From an uncultured Muribaculaceae bacterium (GTDB lineage Bacteria; Bacteroidota; Bacteroidia; Bacteroidales; Muribaculaceae), in NCBI GenBank assembly GCA_947632485.1, contig CANRPJ010000003.1, positions 62,001 to 126,000 on the forward strand: a DNA stretch of 64,000 nucleotides, written 5' to 3'. The notes below the pieces were generated by a model that was not told the origin of the DNA, searched no databases, and worked only from the letters and a program-made list of their open reading frames with translations. Below are positions 46,438 through 58,355 of the stretch, piece after piece. The stretch's first letter is position 1, and the number at the start of each line of letters is the position of its first letter. Made by a program: the position numbers and the translations under genes.

Positions 46438-46707
46438 TTACTTTTTCTTATTGCCGGCGCGGCCGCGGAAGGTGCGCGTCGGAGCGAACTCACCGAGTTT
46501 GTGGCCTACCATGTTCTCCGTAACGTAGACGGGTATGAACTTATTGCCGTTGTGCACGGCAAACGTGTGGCCGACGAACTCAGGGCTGATCATCGAGGCG
46601 CGGCTCCAGGTCTTGATCACGGCCTTCTTGCCGCTTTCTTCCATGGCGCTGACCTTCTTTTCGAGCTTTACGCTGATAAACGGTCCTTTTTTAAGCGAAC
46701 GACTCAT
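46438..46707 (-). CDS. rpsS: 30S ribosomal protein S19
   Basis: 89 residues: [19 protein letters not shown] and [33 protein letters not shown]. It contacts S13 and the A-site finger. Confidence 0.98.
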   Translation of the reverse strand: MSRSLKKGPFISVKLEKKVSAMEESGKKAVIKTWSRASMISPEFVGHTFAVHNGNKFIPVYVTENMVGHKLGEFAPTRTFRGRAGNKKK

Positions 46708-46733
46708 AGTTGTCTTCTTCTCGTGTTAGTCAA

Positions 46734-47615
46734 TTACTTCTTCCTTCTCTCGATGATATACTTCGAAGAGTGCTTCTTCGGCGAGCGGGTCTTCAGGCCC
46801 TTAGCGTAGAGACCTGTGCGCGAACGCGGGTGACCGCCGCTCTGGCGACCTTCACCACCACCCATCGGGTGATCCACAGGGTTCATTACCACACCGCGGT
46901 TGTGAGGCCTGCGGCCCTGCCAGCGGCTGCGGCCTGCCTTGCCGCTCTGCTCGAGGGCATGGTCAGAGTTGCCGACTACGCCTACCGTGGCGCGGCATGC
47001 GAGAAGCACCTTCCTGGTTTCGCCGGAAGGCAGTTTGATAATTGCATAGTCGCCTTCGCGAGAAGTCAACTGAGCAAACGAACCTGCGCTGCGGGCCATG
47101 CATGCGCCCTGGCCGGGACGCAGTTCGATACAATGGATGAGGGTGCCGACAGGTATCTTAGCCAGGGGCAGGGTGTTGCCTACCTCGGGAGCTACGTCTT
47201 CGCCACTCATTACAATCTGTCCCACTTCAAGGCCGTTGGGCACGATCATGTAGGCCTTCGAGCCGTCCTTATAGTAAAGCAGGGCGATGCGCGCCGAGCG
47301 GTTAGGATCGTACTCGATGGTCTTCACTACTGCAGGCACCCCGTCGTTAGTGCGCTTGAAGTCGATGAGACGCAATTTCCTCTTATGGCCGCCTCCGCGA
47401 TAGCGCACACTGAGCTGGCCCTGCGAATTGCGGCCGCCGGTGCTGCGTTTGCCGACTGTAAGAGACTTTTCCGGTGTAACTTTAGATACCTTCTTGGACT
47501 GGCCAGCGCCTTCGCCCGAGAAGGGATTCTTAGCAGTGGAGATCTCGTTCTTGAATACACCGATAATCTTGTGTCTTTGCCCGGGTGTTGTGGGCTTGAA
47601 TTTTCTTACTGCCAT
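46734..47615 (-). CDS. rplB: 50S ribosomal protein L2 with N-terminal insertion
   Basis: 293 residues, against about 274 in Bacteroides. The C-terminal catalytic-region signature [21 protein letters not shown] (with the conserved His) is intact. After the usual start [21 protein letters not shown] there is an extra segment of about 19 residues, [17 protein letters not shown], before PEKSLTVGK; normal homologues pass directly from the FxEIT segment to PEKSL. It is rich in Gly, Ser and Lys and probably surface-exposed. L2 is needed for subunit joining and peptidyl transfer. The rest of the protein and its place after rplW are normal. Confidence 0.97.
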   Translation of the reverse strand: MAVRKFKPTTPGQRHKIIGVFKNEISTAKNPFSGEGAGQSKKVSKVTPEKSLTVGKRSTGGRNSQGQLSVRYRGGGHKRKLRLIDFKRTNDGVPAVVKTIEYDPNRSARIALLYYKDGSKAYMIVPNGLEVGQIVMSGEDVAPEVGNTLPLAKIPVGTLIHCIELRPGQGACMARSAGSFAQLTSREGDYAIIKLPSGETRKVLLACRATVGVVGNSDHALEQSGKAGRSRWQGRRPHNRGVVMNPVDHPMGGGEGRQSGGHPRSRTGLYAKGLKTRSPKKHSSKYIIERRKK

Positions 47616-47621
47616 TTCTGA

Positions 47622-47912
47622 TTAGATGTTACTGTAGTAGTCGATTGTCTGCCCTTCGGCCACAGTCACGTAAGCCTTCTTGAACGCCGGGTTCTGGCCT
47701 TTGATTAGGCCGCCCTTTGTGTAGCGCTGCTTGCGCTTGCCGGCGTAGTTGGCGACATTCACACGCTCCACACGCACATTGTAGAGCTTCTCTACCAGAT
47801 CCTTGATCTGGAATTTGTTGGCGTCGGGCGACACTGCGAAGGTATAGGTGTTGAGCTTCTCGCTCTCCGCCGTCGCTTTCTCCGTCACCAGGGGTTTAAT
47901 CTGGATATCCAT
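47622..47912 (-). CDS. rplW: 50S ribosomal protein L23
   Basis: 96 residues: IKPLVTEKATAESEKLNTYTF and ANKFQIKDLVEKLYNVRVERVNV, GKRKQRYTKGG. It docks trigger factor and SRP at the tunnel exit. Confidence 0.98.
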   Translation of the reverse strand: MDIQIKPLVTEKATAESEKLNTYTFAVSPDANKFQIKDLVEKLYNVRVERVNVANYAGKRKQRYTKGGLIKGQNPAFKKAYVTVAEGQTIDYYSNI

Positions 47913-47929
47913 TTCTGTGTCTCCTCGCT

Positions 47930-48562
47930 TTAAAATTCGTTGATCTGGTTGAGGCTATCCTCAGTCATCACAATCGCGTCGTTGTTGAGCACGGTGTAGG
48001 CGTTGAGGTCCATAGCACGCACCATAAGGGCGTTGGGCACATTGCGCACCGACAGAAGCACGTTGCGGTCAGCTTCAGGCATGACGAGCAGCACCTTCTT
48101 GTCGTCGAGCTTCAGGCCTTTGGCGAGAGCCATGTAATCTTTCGTGCGGGGAGCGTCGAAAGTGAAGTTCTCCACTACGATAATCTGGCTGTCCTGAGCC
48201 TTGGAAGTGAGGGCGAGTTTGCGAGCCAGAGCCTTCACTTTCTTGTTGAGCTTGGTGCGATAGTCACGGGGTTTGGGACCGAACACGGTACCACCGCCAC
48301 GGAGCAGCGGGCTGTTGATGTCGCCATGGCGAGCGCCGCCGCCGCACTTCTGGCGACCGAGCTTGCGGGTTGAACCGCTCACTTCGCTGCGCTCTTTGCT
48401 CTTGTGGGTGCCCTGACGCTGGTTGCCCAGATACTGTTTTACGTCGAGATAGACGGTGTGCTCTGCATTGCCTTCGTTGAGGTCAAGTGCGAACACCTCA
48501 TCGTTGAGCACGACCTTGCGGCCCGTGTCTTCACCTTTGATGTTATATACAGCTAATTCCAT
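47930..48562 (-). CDS. rplD: 50S ribosomal protein L4
   Basis: 210 residues; the extended loop [37 protein letters not shown] reaches into the exit tunnel. In enterobacteria L4 represses the S10 operon. Confidence 0.98.
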   Translation of the reverse strand: MELAVYNIKGEDTGRKVVLNDEVFALDLNEGNAEHTVYLDVKQYLGNQRQGTHKSKERSEVSGSTRKLGRQKCGGGARHGDINSPLLRGGGTVFGPKPRDYRTKLNKKVKALARKLALTSKAQDSQIIVVENFTFDAPRTKDYMALAKGLKLDDKKVLLVMPEADRNVLLSVRNVPNALMVRAMDLNAYTVLNNDAIVMTEDSLNQINEF

Positions 48563-48564
48563 CT

Positions 48565-49182
48565 TTATTTCTCGACTAAAACGATTGAACCTTTGGCTCC
48601 GGGCACGGAACCCTTGATTACGAGCAGATTGTGCTCGGGGAGCACCTTGATTACCTGCAGATTCTGCACGGTCACACGCTCATTGCCCATCTGGCCGGCC
48701 ATGCGGAGGCCTTTGAACACCTTTGCCGGGTAGGAGCAGGCACCGATAGAACCGGGTGCGCGCAGACGGTTGTGCTGGCCGTGGGTGCTCTGTCCCACAC
48801 CGCCGAAACCGTGACGCTTCACTACGCCCTGGAAGCCTTTACCCTTGCTGGTGCCTACCACGTCGACAAAACCGCCCTCATTGAAGAGGTCAACGGTCAG
48901 CGTGGAGCCCAGCTCCGGCTTTGTCTCAAACGACTTGAACTCGGCCAAGTGCCTCTGCGGGGTCACCCCTGCCTTCTCGAAATGTCCGGCCATGGCTTTG
49001 GTAGTGTGCTTCGCTTTCTTCTCTTCAAAGCCTACCTGTACCGCCTCATAGCCGTCTTTCTCAACGGTCTTGATCTGGGTGACAACGCAAGGACCTACTT
49101 CGATAACAGTGCACGGAACATTCTTTCCGTCGGCACTGAAAACGGATGTCATTCCGATTTTCTTTCCAATTAATCCTGGCAT
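48565..49182 (-). CDS. rplC: 50S ribosomal protein L3
   Basis: 205 residues: [20 protein letters not shown] at the start and the central loop [35 protein letters not shown] that reaches the peptidyl transferase centre. Its mRNA gap to rpsJ is 55 bp. Confidence 0.98.
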   Translation of the reverse strand: MPGLIGKKIGMTSVFSADGKNVPCTVIEVGPCVVTQIKTVEKDGYEAVQVGFEEKKAKHTTKAMAGHFEKAGVTPQRHLAEFKSFETKPELGSTLTVDLFNEGGFVDVVGTSKGKGFQGVVKRHGFGGVGQSTHGQHNRLRAPGSIGACSYPAKVFKGLRMAGQMGNERVTVQNLQVIKVLPEHNLLVIKGSVPGAKGSIVLVEK

Positions 49183-49237
49183 TTCTTTATTCCTTGAATT
49201 CGTTGTTTCTTATTGGGTTAAGGTTAAGGTCAGCGCC

Positions 49238-49543
49238 TTACACCTTGATGCTCACGTCAACACCGCTGGGGAGCTCCAGCTTCATCAGGGCGTCGATGGT
49301 CTTCGTCGTAGAGCTATAGATATCGATCAGGCGCTGGAAACTGCTCAGCTGAAACTGCTCGCGGCTCTTTTTGTTGACGAAGGTCGAACGGTTCACCGTG
49401 AAGATGCGCTTGTGCGTCGGCAGGGGTATGGGGCCGCTCACCACAGCGCCGGTGCTTTTCACCGTCTTTACGATCTTCTCGGCCGACTTGTCGACGAGAT
49501 TGTGATCGTAGCTTTTGAGTTTGATACGGATTTTCTGGCTCAT
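49238..49543 (-). CDS. rpsJ: 30S ribosomal protein S10
   Basis: 101 residues; [49 protein letters not shown]. It also serves as NusE in antitermination. Follows fusA by 22 bp, so the str and S10 operons are fused. Confidence 0.98.
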   Translation of the reverse strand: MSQKIRIKLKSYDHNLVDKSAEKIVKTVKSTGAVVSGPIPLPTHKRIFTVNRSTFVNKKSREQFQLSSFQRLIDIYSSTTKTIDALMKLELPSGVDVSIKV

Positions 49544-49565
49544 TATATGTGCTGTGTTATTTATC

Positions 49566-51689
<2,124 letters not shown>

Positions 51690-51701
51690 TTCAGCTTCGG
51701 A

Positions 51702-52178
51702 TTAGAATCTAAAGTGAGCGAATGCACGGTTGGCCTCAGCCATGCGGTGCATATCTTCCTTACGCTTGAAAGCGCCTCCCTGCTCGTTGTAGGCGTCGAC
51801 GATCTCAGCGGCGAGCTTGTCGGCCATCGTCTTGCCTCCGCGCTTGCGGGCGAAGATGATGAGGTTCTTCATCGACACTGATTCCTTGCGGTCAGCACGG
51901 ATTTCGGTAGGCACCTGGAAGGTGGCGCCACCGATACGGCGCGACTTAACCTCTACGTGGGGAGTAACGTTTTCCAATGCCTTCTGCCAGATTTCGAGAG
52001 CGGTTTTCTCCTCGTTGGGCATTTTGGCCTTCACGGTTTCGAGTGCCGTATAGAATATGGTATAGGCGGTGTTCTTCTTTCCGTCGAGCATCAGGTGGTT
52101 CACGAATTTCGTGACACGCTGGTCATGGAACACCGGATCCGGCAGGATCACCCTTTTCTTGGGCTTGGCTTTTCTCAT
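51702..52178 (-). CDS. rpsG: 30S ribosomal protein S7
   Basis: 158 residues: [20 protein letters not shown] and [20 protein letters not shown] are the S7 signatures. It nucleates 30S head assembly and contacts the E-site tRNA. 12 bp upstream of fusA. Confidence 0.98.
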   Translation of the reverse strand: MRKAKPKKRVILPDPVFHDQRVTKFVNHLMLDGKKNTAYTIFYTALETVKAKMPNEEKTALEIWQKALENVTPHVEVKSRRIGGATFQVPTEIRADRKESVSMKNLIIFARKRGGKTMADKLAAEIVDAYNEQGGAFKRKEDMHRMAEANRAFAHFRF

Positions 52179-52327
52179 TTCTGTTTGTTTTGTTTAAGTT
52201 TTCAGTTGGCTGCTCTTTCGCGATCTTCAACGGGGCTCTCTTGTCCCGTTTACTCAACCTGGGTGGTCATCCAACAATCAAACGTAGGTTCGTGATTCTG
52301 TTTTCTCTGTCTCTTTTAGTGAGCGGC

Positions 52328-52711
52328 TTATTTCTTAGCAGCCTTCGGACGCTTGGCACCATATTTGGAGCGACGCTGAGTGCGGCCCTGCACGCCTGCG
52401 GTATCAAGAGTGCCACGCACGATATGGAAGCGCACACCGGGAAGGTCTTTCACACGACCTCCGCGCACCATCACGATGCTGTGCTCCTGAAGATTGTGGC
52501 CCTCACCCGGTATGTAGGAGTTGACCTCCTTGCCATTGGTAAGGCGCACACGAGCCACCTTACGCATAGCCGAGTTAGGCTTCCTCGGGGTGGTGGTGTA
52601 AACCCTGACACACACGCCGCGACGCTGCGGGCACGAGTCGAGGGCAGGCGATTTGCTCTTTTCTTTCAGAACAACGCGTCCTTTTCTCACTAACTGCTGA
52701 ATTGTTGGCAT
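52328..52711 (-). CDS. rpsL: 30S ribosomal protein S12
   Basis: 127 residues from the ATG at 52711 ([15 protein letters not shown]). A reading frame open to 52807 only adds leader sequence. The decoding-centre loop is [20 protein letters not shown], with the accuracy-related Lys of TTPRKPNS (streptomycin site), and the second loop [16 protein letters not shown]. First gene of the superoperon. Confidence 0.98.
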   Translation of the reverse strand: MPTIQQLVRKGRVVLKEKSKSPALDSCPQRRGVCVRVYTTTPRKPNSAMRKVARVRLTNGKEVNSYIPGEGHNLQEHSIVMVRGGRVKDLPGVRFHIVRGTLDTAGVQGRTQRRSKYGAKRPKAAKK

Positions 52712-52879
52712 TTCAGTTTCGTTTGTTTTGTCAGTATGTTTCTTGTTCAGTTTTCTCTCGTTTGCGCGCTCTGGAAAGCGAGGCTTTCCATACACGCCAC
52801 TGCGCACCCCAAGCGCCTGACTGGCAGGCGATTGAATGCAGCAACGCCTCCGGATTGCTCCGAAAGCGTTGCAAAGTTA
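52712..52879 (-). promoter_or_regulatory. promoter and structured leader of the ribosomal superoperon
   Basis: The -7 box TAACTTTG lies at 52872-52879 (minus strand). The leader of about 160 bases up to rpsL contains two perfect hairpins: CGCCTG-CCAGT-CAGGCG (52814-52830) and GGAAAGC-CTC-GCTTTCC (52773-52789). They may act in feedback control of the operon by S7, S12 or another product, or in antitermination. Confidence 0.6.
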
Positions 52880-52938
52880 CGAAATTTCGCCGGATTACGA
52901 AAATTTTCCGTCAAATAAATTTCTGTAAAAAGATGTTT

Positions 52939-55254
52939 TCAGTTCTTGACGGCTGAATCATCGTAGACGGAGTTGTTGAGGCTCCTCTGGGTCTTGCGGA
53001 AGGAGCGGCCGAACTGCAGATTCCAGGTGAAACTTACATAAGATTCCCAGGCAGCGCCCTTCATCTGGAACACACTCCAGCCCGGGCGAAGCGGATTGTG
53101 ATCCTTCGAAGGATAGTAGCAGCCCTTCTTTGTCATGAACACCGTGCCAGCAGCGACTGAGAACTGCCCCCAATTGTAAGAGGCATGCAGGCCGCTTTGA
53201 TTCTCGCCGGTATTTTCATCGTAGCCATATAGGCTTTTCTTAGGCACATAATAATAGCCTGAGAAATAGAATCCACCGAAATGCAATAGCCCACTCATGC
53301 CCCACACGAACTGATTGAGCCGGTTGCTATAGTCTCCATTGGATACGTAATAGCTTGAAAAATCGAGATATCCCTCTAAGTCAAGATGCCCGAACAGATT
53401 AGAATATTTTAATTTAACAATCGCCGAAGTAGCATCGTAATTCTTGAAATTAGCATACGATTGCACATATCTTCCCCCTCCTGCCCAATAGAGATCCTGA
53501 ATAATCGCATCCCACGTATGGTAATTCTGCACATAAGCATTGATATCTAACGCGCCCTTATGAGTCCAGAAAGATAAATAAGACCTTAAGGGGTGAGCCG
53601 CCTTCAAATCAGGATTACCGGTAGCCGTAATGAAGCTGTTCTGCTCAGTCTCCACCGTAGAGAGCATCGAAAGGGAAGGAAGCTGAGGAGAATAGTTGGC
53701 ATAAATCTGAAACTGCATATCCGGCCTTACCCTCCAAGATACACTCAGATTCGTTCGCTCCTGCCAGTAGCTGCTGACCAGAGAATTCTCATCTAAATAG
53801 AGATATTGAGCACCTCCACCCCACTGCAGGAAAACCCTGCCTATGCTCGAAGAGACGTTGGCATAAAGATAGAGGTTATCGCGATCCATCGTGCTCTTCT
53901 GGGAGCCGAGATAGAGATTTCGCGAATGAGAGAAATAGTTGTTAATTCCTCCCGAAAGGTTTACTTTTCCTAACGGCTGAGTATAGAACACATCGCTGCG
54001 CACTCCATAGAAACTACCGTCGACTTTGGAAGGATAATTAATCGGCTCATTGTCCATACCATCACGCCATTGCCTGAAACTTCTGGAATAGTCTGAAGAT
54101 GAATAAGATGTCACCACGTTAGCTTCCAGCGAATTGCCCCGCGACCACTCCTTGCGGGTGAAGAGATTGAGGCTCGGTTCAAGTCTTCGGCTGCGGGTAT
54201 CCTGACGCTGAAAGAAGGGCTTTTCACCGTTGACCGACAACCACCCTGAAGGGGTGCGGTGGTCGGTAAAAAAATGAGCACTCAATGTAGATACGAATAC
54301 GAATCCAGCATTATCATTATAAGTGTAACCGGCGCTCACATTATTGGTTATATAACGCATCATGGAGGGCGTTCCCTTCAGGCTCTCCGTGCGCTTCCAA
54401 CTCCCATCGGGACTACGGTATTCAGTAAAGGAATTGGTCAGATTGTCGCGGTAATCGCGCCAGTCATTATTGTAACTAACCACGAACTGAGAGCGCTTGT
54501 AATTGTAGGTTCCGTTCAGATTCGTATTAAGAAATCCCGTCTTATAAGGGCTTGACCTAAAGAAAGTATATAGCGTGCCGCCATCAAGCCTCTCTTTCAA
54601 GACTATGTTGATAATGCCACCTGTGGAATCATCATAACGCGATGAAGGAGTGTTCACATATTCAATGGATGCGATTTTTTCAGGCGGAAGCCCTTGCACG
54701 AAATTCAGATCGCGGGGCACGCCATTTACCTTGAAAACGACACCCTTTCCCATACTGCTGATTGTACGCAACTGAGGATTGACCGACAATCCGGGCAGAT
54801 TTTCAAAATTCAGAAGATCCAGCACTGATTGAGAAGCCCTCACATTCTTTTCCTCAGGGTGAATAATCATTTTATCAGCCTTGTAGTATTTACGTTCAGC
54901 GAGAACCACTACCTCGCCTAATTCATTGGTCAATGGTTGGAGTCGCGTCTGGCCGTCGCCGGGAGCAGGAAAGATACATTCAATTACTGAAATCTCAAAA
55001 CCATCTGCCTCAAGCCTAAGCAAATATTTTCCTTGAGGAGCATTAAGCACCATTATACCGTCATCGCCAGTTGAGGCTATATCCACAAGCGTGGAATCCG
55101 GCATTTCAAGTCTACCGTATACTCCCCCAATAGGCATCTGGTCTATCGCATTCACCACCTGCAGCCTCCACTCGAATGCGCCTGCATTCAGGCAGCCTAC
55201 AGCGCAGATAATCACGAAGAGGGCACTTTTAAGCTTATTTGTCGATTTAGCCAT
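52939..55254 (-). CDS. outer-membrane TonB-dependent receptor-like barrel protein
   Basis: 771 residues. Signal peptide to about AGA (residue 26), a carboxypeptidase-regulatory-like beta-sandwich (about 28-110; GGVYGRLEMPDSTLVDIAS), a plug domain (about 120-220, ending STGGIINIVLKE) and an OMP_b-brl_3 type barrel rich in Tyr, Trp and Phe. It has no SusD partner and belongs to the same broad family as the barrel of the peptide cluster, but is not close to it. It has its own TATTTTTG promoter. Its upstream block is nearly the same as that of the LRR/transglutaminase gene 3 kb away, so the two may be co-regulated. Confidence 0.88.
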   Translation of the reverse strand: MAKSTNKLKSALFVIICAVGCLNAGAFEWRLQVVNAIDQMPIGGVYGRLEMPDSTLVDIASTGDDGIMVLNAPQGKYLLRLEADGFEISVIECIFPAPGDGQTRLQPLTNELGEVVVLAERKYYKADKMIIHPEEKNVRASQSVLDLLNFENLPGLSVNPQLRTISSMGKGVVFKVNGVPRDLNFVQGLPPEKIASIEYVNTPSSRYDDSTGGIINIVLKERLDGGTLYTFFRSSPYKTGFLNTNLNGTYNYKRSQFVVSYNNDWRDYRDNLTNSFTEYRSPDGSWKRTESLKGTPSMMRYITNNVSAGYTYNDNAGFVFVSTLSAHFFTDHRTPSGWLSVNGEKPFFQRQDTRSRRLEPSLNLFTRKEWSRGNSLEANVVTSYSSSDYSRSFRQWRDGMDNEPINYPSKVDGSFYGVRSDVFYTQPLGKVNLSGGINNYFSHSRNLYLGSQKSTMDRDNLYLYANVSSSIGRVFLQWGGGAQYLYLDENSLVSSYWQERTNLSVSWRVRPDMQFQIYANYSPQLPSLSMLSTVETEQNSFITATGNPDLKAAHPLRSYLSFWTHKGALDINAYVQNYHTWDAIIQDLYWAGGGRYVQSYANFKNYDATSAIVKLKYSNLFGHLDLEGYLDFSSYYVSNGDYSNRLNQFVWGMSGLLHFGGFYFSGYYYVPKKSLYGYDENTGENQSGLHASYNWGQFSVAAGTVFMTKKGCYYPSKDHNPLRPGWSVFQMKGAAWESYVSFTWNLQFGRSFRKTQRSLNNSVYDDSAVKN

Positions 55255-55278
55255 AATAGAGAATCTCTTTTAGGGTTC

Positions 55279-55500
55279 TACTATAATGACGGCAAAAATA
55301 CTGATTTGTGACAACCTACCCCCCCCACTTTTGCAAAAAAAACTTAAAATTTCGATGCGTCCTCTTTTTGGGGACGCTTTTTTGCGCTTTCTGTCCTAAA
55401 AATTAGGACACCTCGTTTCAGTCACCCTCTCCGAGGGTTCATGGTGGAGGGAGGGATTCCTCTTCCCCCGGGTTCGCACCCGGGGCTAACGTCAGTCACC
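55279..55500 (-). repeat. duplicated upstream block, copy A
   Basis: About 220 bp that recur at 58356-58580 in the same orientation, each directly upstream of a minus-strand envelope-type gene. It holds a TATTTTTG -7 box (55293-55300), a C8 run, a terminator-like hairpin GCGTCC-TCTTTTTGG-GGACGC (55357-55377), a dyad TGTCCTAAAAATTAGGACA (55392-55410), and GC-rich palindromes. Copies A and B differ at a few bases only, including a compensating C-G to T-A change in the first hairpin. Confidence 0.75.
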
Positions 55501-55725
55501 CGCGCTGCGGGTGAAATCACCTTCAGCTCCGATTCCGATTACGCTGCGGGTGATACCCGACCTTCCGTTCCGATTCCGCCTACGGAGAGGGTGTAGACTA
55601 CTACAATCCAGCTGTAGAACTCATGCCTGAGATCAGCACCCGCGGAGAGGGTGCTTGAAGGTAACCCCGGGTGCGAACCCGGGAATCGACACCCACCCCT
55701 ATCTCAGAACCCGCAGCGCGGGTGA
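55421..55725. repeat. REP-like palindrome array on the 3' side of the Y1 transposase
   Basis: Palindromes: CACCCTCTCCGAGGGT, CCCCGGGTTCGCACCCGGGG (55466-55485), CACCCGCGCTGCGGGTGA (55498-55515), then degenerate copies, and after 55660 the same units in inverted order: CCCCGGGTGCGAACCCGGG and ACCCGCAGCGCGGGTGA. The inverted pairing around a short spacer is like a REPIN. Related arrays are found at 56194 and 58494. Confidence 0.75.
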
Positions 55726-55726
55726 T

Positions 55727-56170
55727 TCATAGCCAATCGTTTATGTGATAAGAAAGGTCATACTTTGATGCCATCTTCTCCATCTCCTCTTCTAAACTTA
55801 TGCCGCTATGATGATTCTCCTGATTATTGATGTAGTCTTCACATTGCTTTTTATGACCCGGACTTATGCTACCGGCATAATATCCGTCAGCCCAACCTTC
55901 AAAATAATTTAGGAATCGTTCTCTTTTTAATAAGGCCACTGATGACGTTTTCATTTCTCTAACCAACGAGGCCAATGCAACTGATGGATGCAAGTCCAGT
56001 AGAATATGGATATGATCTTTATAACCTCCAATAGCACAGACATGACTCATATTATTCTCTATCACTCCTGACAAATAAGCATATAATCGATCTCTGCCTT
56101 CCGGCAGAATAGTGCCTCTACGGTATTTCGTAGCAAATACTAAATGAATATAGATGGCAGTTTTACTCAT
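55727..56170 (-). CDS. REP-associated/IS200-like Y1 transposase
   Basis: 147 residues from the ATG at 56170 (MSKTAIYIHLVFATKYRR); an upstream frame open to 56272 is made of palindrome sequence. HIHILLDL carries the HUH metal-binding motif, and Tyr in GHKKQCEDYINNQENHHSG is the probable nucleophile. GWADGYYAGSISP is also typical of the IS200 family. A partner tnpB is absent. The gene is flanked on both sides by GC-rich palindromes, as with RAYT genes, which move REP sequences rather than themselves. It is intact in length. Confidence 0.88.
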   Translation of the reverse strand: MSKTAIYIHLVFATKYRRGTILPEGRDRLYAYLSGVIENNMSHVCAIGGYKDHIHILLDLHPSVALASLVREMKTSSVALLKRERFLNYFEGWADGYYAGSISPGHKKQCEDYINNQENHHSGISLEEEMEKMASKYDLSYHINDWL

Positions 56171-56193
56171 ATCTGTATTAATTAAGCTTTTTT

Positions 56194-56335
56194 CAGTCAC
56201 CCTCTCCGAGGGTTCAGGGTGGTGGAGGGATTCCTCTCCCCCGGGTTCGCACCCGGGGTTAACGTCAGTCACCCGCGCTGCGGGTGATACCCGACCATCA
56301 GCTCCGATTCCGCCTGCGGAGCGGGTGAACTCCTA
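56194..56335. repeat. REP-like palindrome array on the 5' side of the Y1 transposase
   Basis: Contains CACCCTCTCCGAGGGT, CCCCGGGTTCGCACCCGGGG, CACCCGCGCTGCGGGTGA and a final CCTGCGGAGCGGGTGAA unit in the same order and orientation as at 55421-55560. The gap from 56336 to 56411 has no feature. Confidence 0.75.
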
Positions 56336-56411
56336 TAATCCTTATGTGGAACCTATCCTGTTTCTGAATTGAGAAAGAAGGTGTCTAATATGAAGAATAT
56401 CAGCTGTTTCT

Positions 56412-58337
56412 TCACTTCCCCTGAGGAGGAGCCCAGAAGCGTTCGGGATCGGAAGTGTAGATAAACCACTCCTCCCCCAAGCGGAAGCCTTCAGGCACGA
56501 GAGCCACGTAGCTACCGTTGCCCTGGGCCTCACGACCCTCTGGCTGACTGCAGTTTACAACGCGTGCGGTGATGCAGTAGAGGTTCTTGGCCATATAGTT
56601 CTTCAGGTAGCCGTCGACCTCGGTCTTCTTCCTATGGTTCCAGTTGGCGTCTTCATTGAGCACCAGTGGAAGGTCGGCAATCAACCTCTCGCGCACCTCG
56701 CCGGGGTGGAGGGGCACGCCGTTTTCATCGGTCACGAATGAGGCGTGAGTCGGGTCGAGCCATACCCATTTGCTGAAATCCGAGCTCCATGCGGCTACAA
56801 TCACGTGGCAGTCGCTGTCCCACATATAAGCCTCCGGCTCGCAGGTGAGATAGCGGGCGGGAATTCCTTCTGCCAGAAGAGCTTCGGTGAGCATTATGGC
56901 CAGAATCCGGCAGTTCACTCCGCGGTCTTCTTTCTGGCAGAGGTCGTAAATGTCACGTATATTATAAGCACAGGAGGGATTTAGGGAGCTACCATCGTGA
57001 GGAATGAGGTCGTGGATCCAATAATTGAGCCTCTTCATGCGCTCGAAATCGGAGCCTTCGCCGGCGATGCTGTCGAGGTTGAAACGCTCCCTCGAAAGAG
57101 CGAGCAGAGAATCGGAAGCGGGAGCGTAGCGGAAAACGGGAAGTGGCTCGCTCTGAGCTTTGTAAGGGGCTGATTTCTTAAGCACTTCCAGTTTCGGAGT
57201 GCCTTTGAAGAAATCATTATTGAGATAAGGGCGCGCCGCCTCGGCCACTGGCGCAGTATCCACCCCGAGCGCAGCCACTTTTGAGGCGAGATCCTTATAC
57301 TGCGCTAAAGCTACCTTTACCAGAAACTTCTGATCATTCTCGCCGGAAAGCCATCTCTTATAGGAATCAAAGATAGCTTCCGCTTCTGCCTTAACTTGTG
57401 GATTCTCTTCGTCAGCCTGAGGCACTTTTGCTTCCGGATTCGATATCATCGCGCCGTGACGAAGGGCATACCCTCTGAAATCCGGACTGCCGGTGGGCGC
57501 CTCAAGGCCAAAATCTGACACAAGCCCCTGGAATTCAACAGCCTCAAGCTTCGGACAATTATTAAACATACCGGGTCCACCCATCGAGGCTACCGGCCCA
57601 CGGAATTCTACTCTACGAAGTTCAGGGCAATCTCTGAACTGGTAGCCATCGATATGACCTATCGAGCCAGTGAAAATCACTTCTTCAAGAGCAGGGAAGG
57701 AGTTAAAGCTACCAGACGGCACATAATCAGCAGTGCCGATAAAGATACTTTTCAACCGAGGGCACCCCTGGCCATCAGTCATGGCAAATTCTGGCAGACG
57801 CAGGCGCTCGAGCGATTCGCTCATACCGATAGCCATATTATGGACGTAAACACCTTCGGGAATCTCGATCTCACGAAGTCCGGTGCCCCATAGCGACCAC
57901 ATATTCACGGAATCAAGGCGCTCGGGAAGCATAAGACTATCGAGGGTGCACGCATACAAGAATCCTATCGGAAGCGCATGGCGGCTGCGGATAGTCATAG
58001 TGGCATGGTTGGCAAGCGGCCTCGCAGAGGGATCCGGCGCAAACTCCGCTTTCCTCAGATCAAGCACTTTCACTACCGAAGGGTGCGGGACGAACACAGA
58101 ATCACCACCGCACACGCTCCTCAACCACCTGACATCATCATTGTTGAGCGCTCCGGAAATCCGCAACACTCCCGCCGGGGAGTCGGTGCCGACCGTCTGG
58201 CGGAGCGTGCCAGGACGAGAGAGGGTTACGTCGTAGACTTTCAAATCATCGCCGGCATAAGCCGCCAGGCATGAGACGGCGCACATAAGGTCGAAAAAGA
58301 CCTTAATCGTTCTGGCAGAAAGAGCTGTCATTTTCAT
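56412..58337 (-). CDS. LRR (BspA-like) and transglutaminase-like domain protein
   Basis: 641 residues from the ATG at 58337; the next ATG is at 58331. A further upstream start would include the promoter, so it was rejected. A signal peptide (VFFDLMCAVSCLAAYAG) is followed by about ten BspA-type leucine-rich repeats (residues about 80-300), a helical linker and a transglutaminase-like core. The core has the Cys-His-Asp triad: GVNCRILAIMLTEALLAEGIPARYL, DSDCHVIVAAW and WVWLDPTH. Such proteins are exported or surface-attached and may crosslink or cleave peptides. The upstream region matches that of the receptor gene at 52939. Confidence 0.85.
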   Translation of the reverse strand: MKMTALSARTIKVFFDLMCAVSCLAAYAGDDLKVYDVTLSRPGTLRQTVGTDSPAGVLRISGALNNDDVRWLRSVCGGDSVFVPHPSVVKVLDLRKAEFAPDPSARPLANHATMTIRSRHALPIGFLYACTLDSLMLPERLDSVNMWSLWGTGLREIEIPEGVYVHNMAIGMSESLERLRLPEFAMTDGQGCPRLKSIFIGTADYVPSGSFNSFPALEEVIFTGSIGHIDGYQFRDCPELRRVEFRGPVASMGGPGMFNNCPKLEAVEFQGLVSDFGLEAPTGSPDFRGYALRHGAMISNPEAKVPQADEENPQVKAEAEAIFDSYKRWLSGENDQKFLVKVALAQYKDLASKVAALGVDTAPVAEAARPYLNNDFFKGTPKLEVLKKSAPYKAQSEPLPVFRYAPASDSLLALSRERFNLDSIAGEGSDFERMKRLNYWIHDLIPHDGSSLNPSCAYNIRDIYDLCQKEDRGVNCRILAIMLTEALLAEGIPARYLTCEPEAYMWDSDCHVIVAAWSSDFSKWVWLDPTHASFVTDENGVPLHPGEVRERLIADLPLVLNEDANWNHRKKTEVDGYLKNYMAKNLYCITARVVNCSQPEGREAQGNGSYVALVPEGFRLGEEWFIYTSDPERFWAPPQGK

Positions 58338-58355
58338 GATAGTTTTAAGTTCTTC

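Noticed and set aside
56171..56272. N-terminal extension of the Y1 transposase
   Set aside because: The added 34 codons are translated REP palindrome; family members begin at the MSKTAIYIHLVF-type start.
55421..56335. CRISPR-like repeats
   Set aside because: The units are different palindromes placed side by side, without uniform spacers, and no cas genes are near. A REP/transposase explanation fits better.
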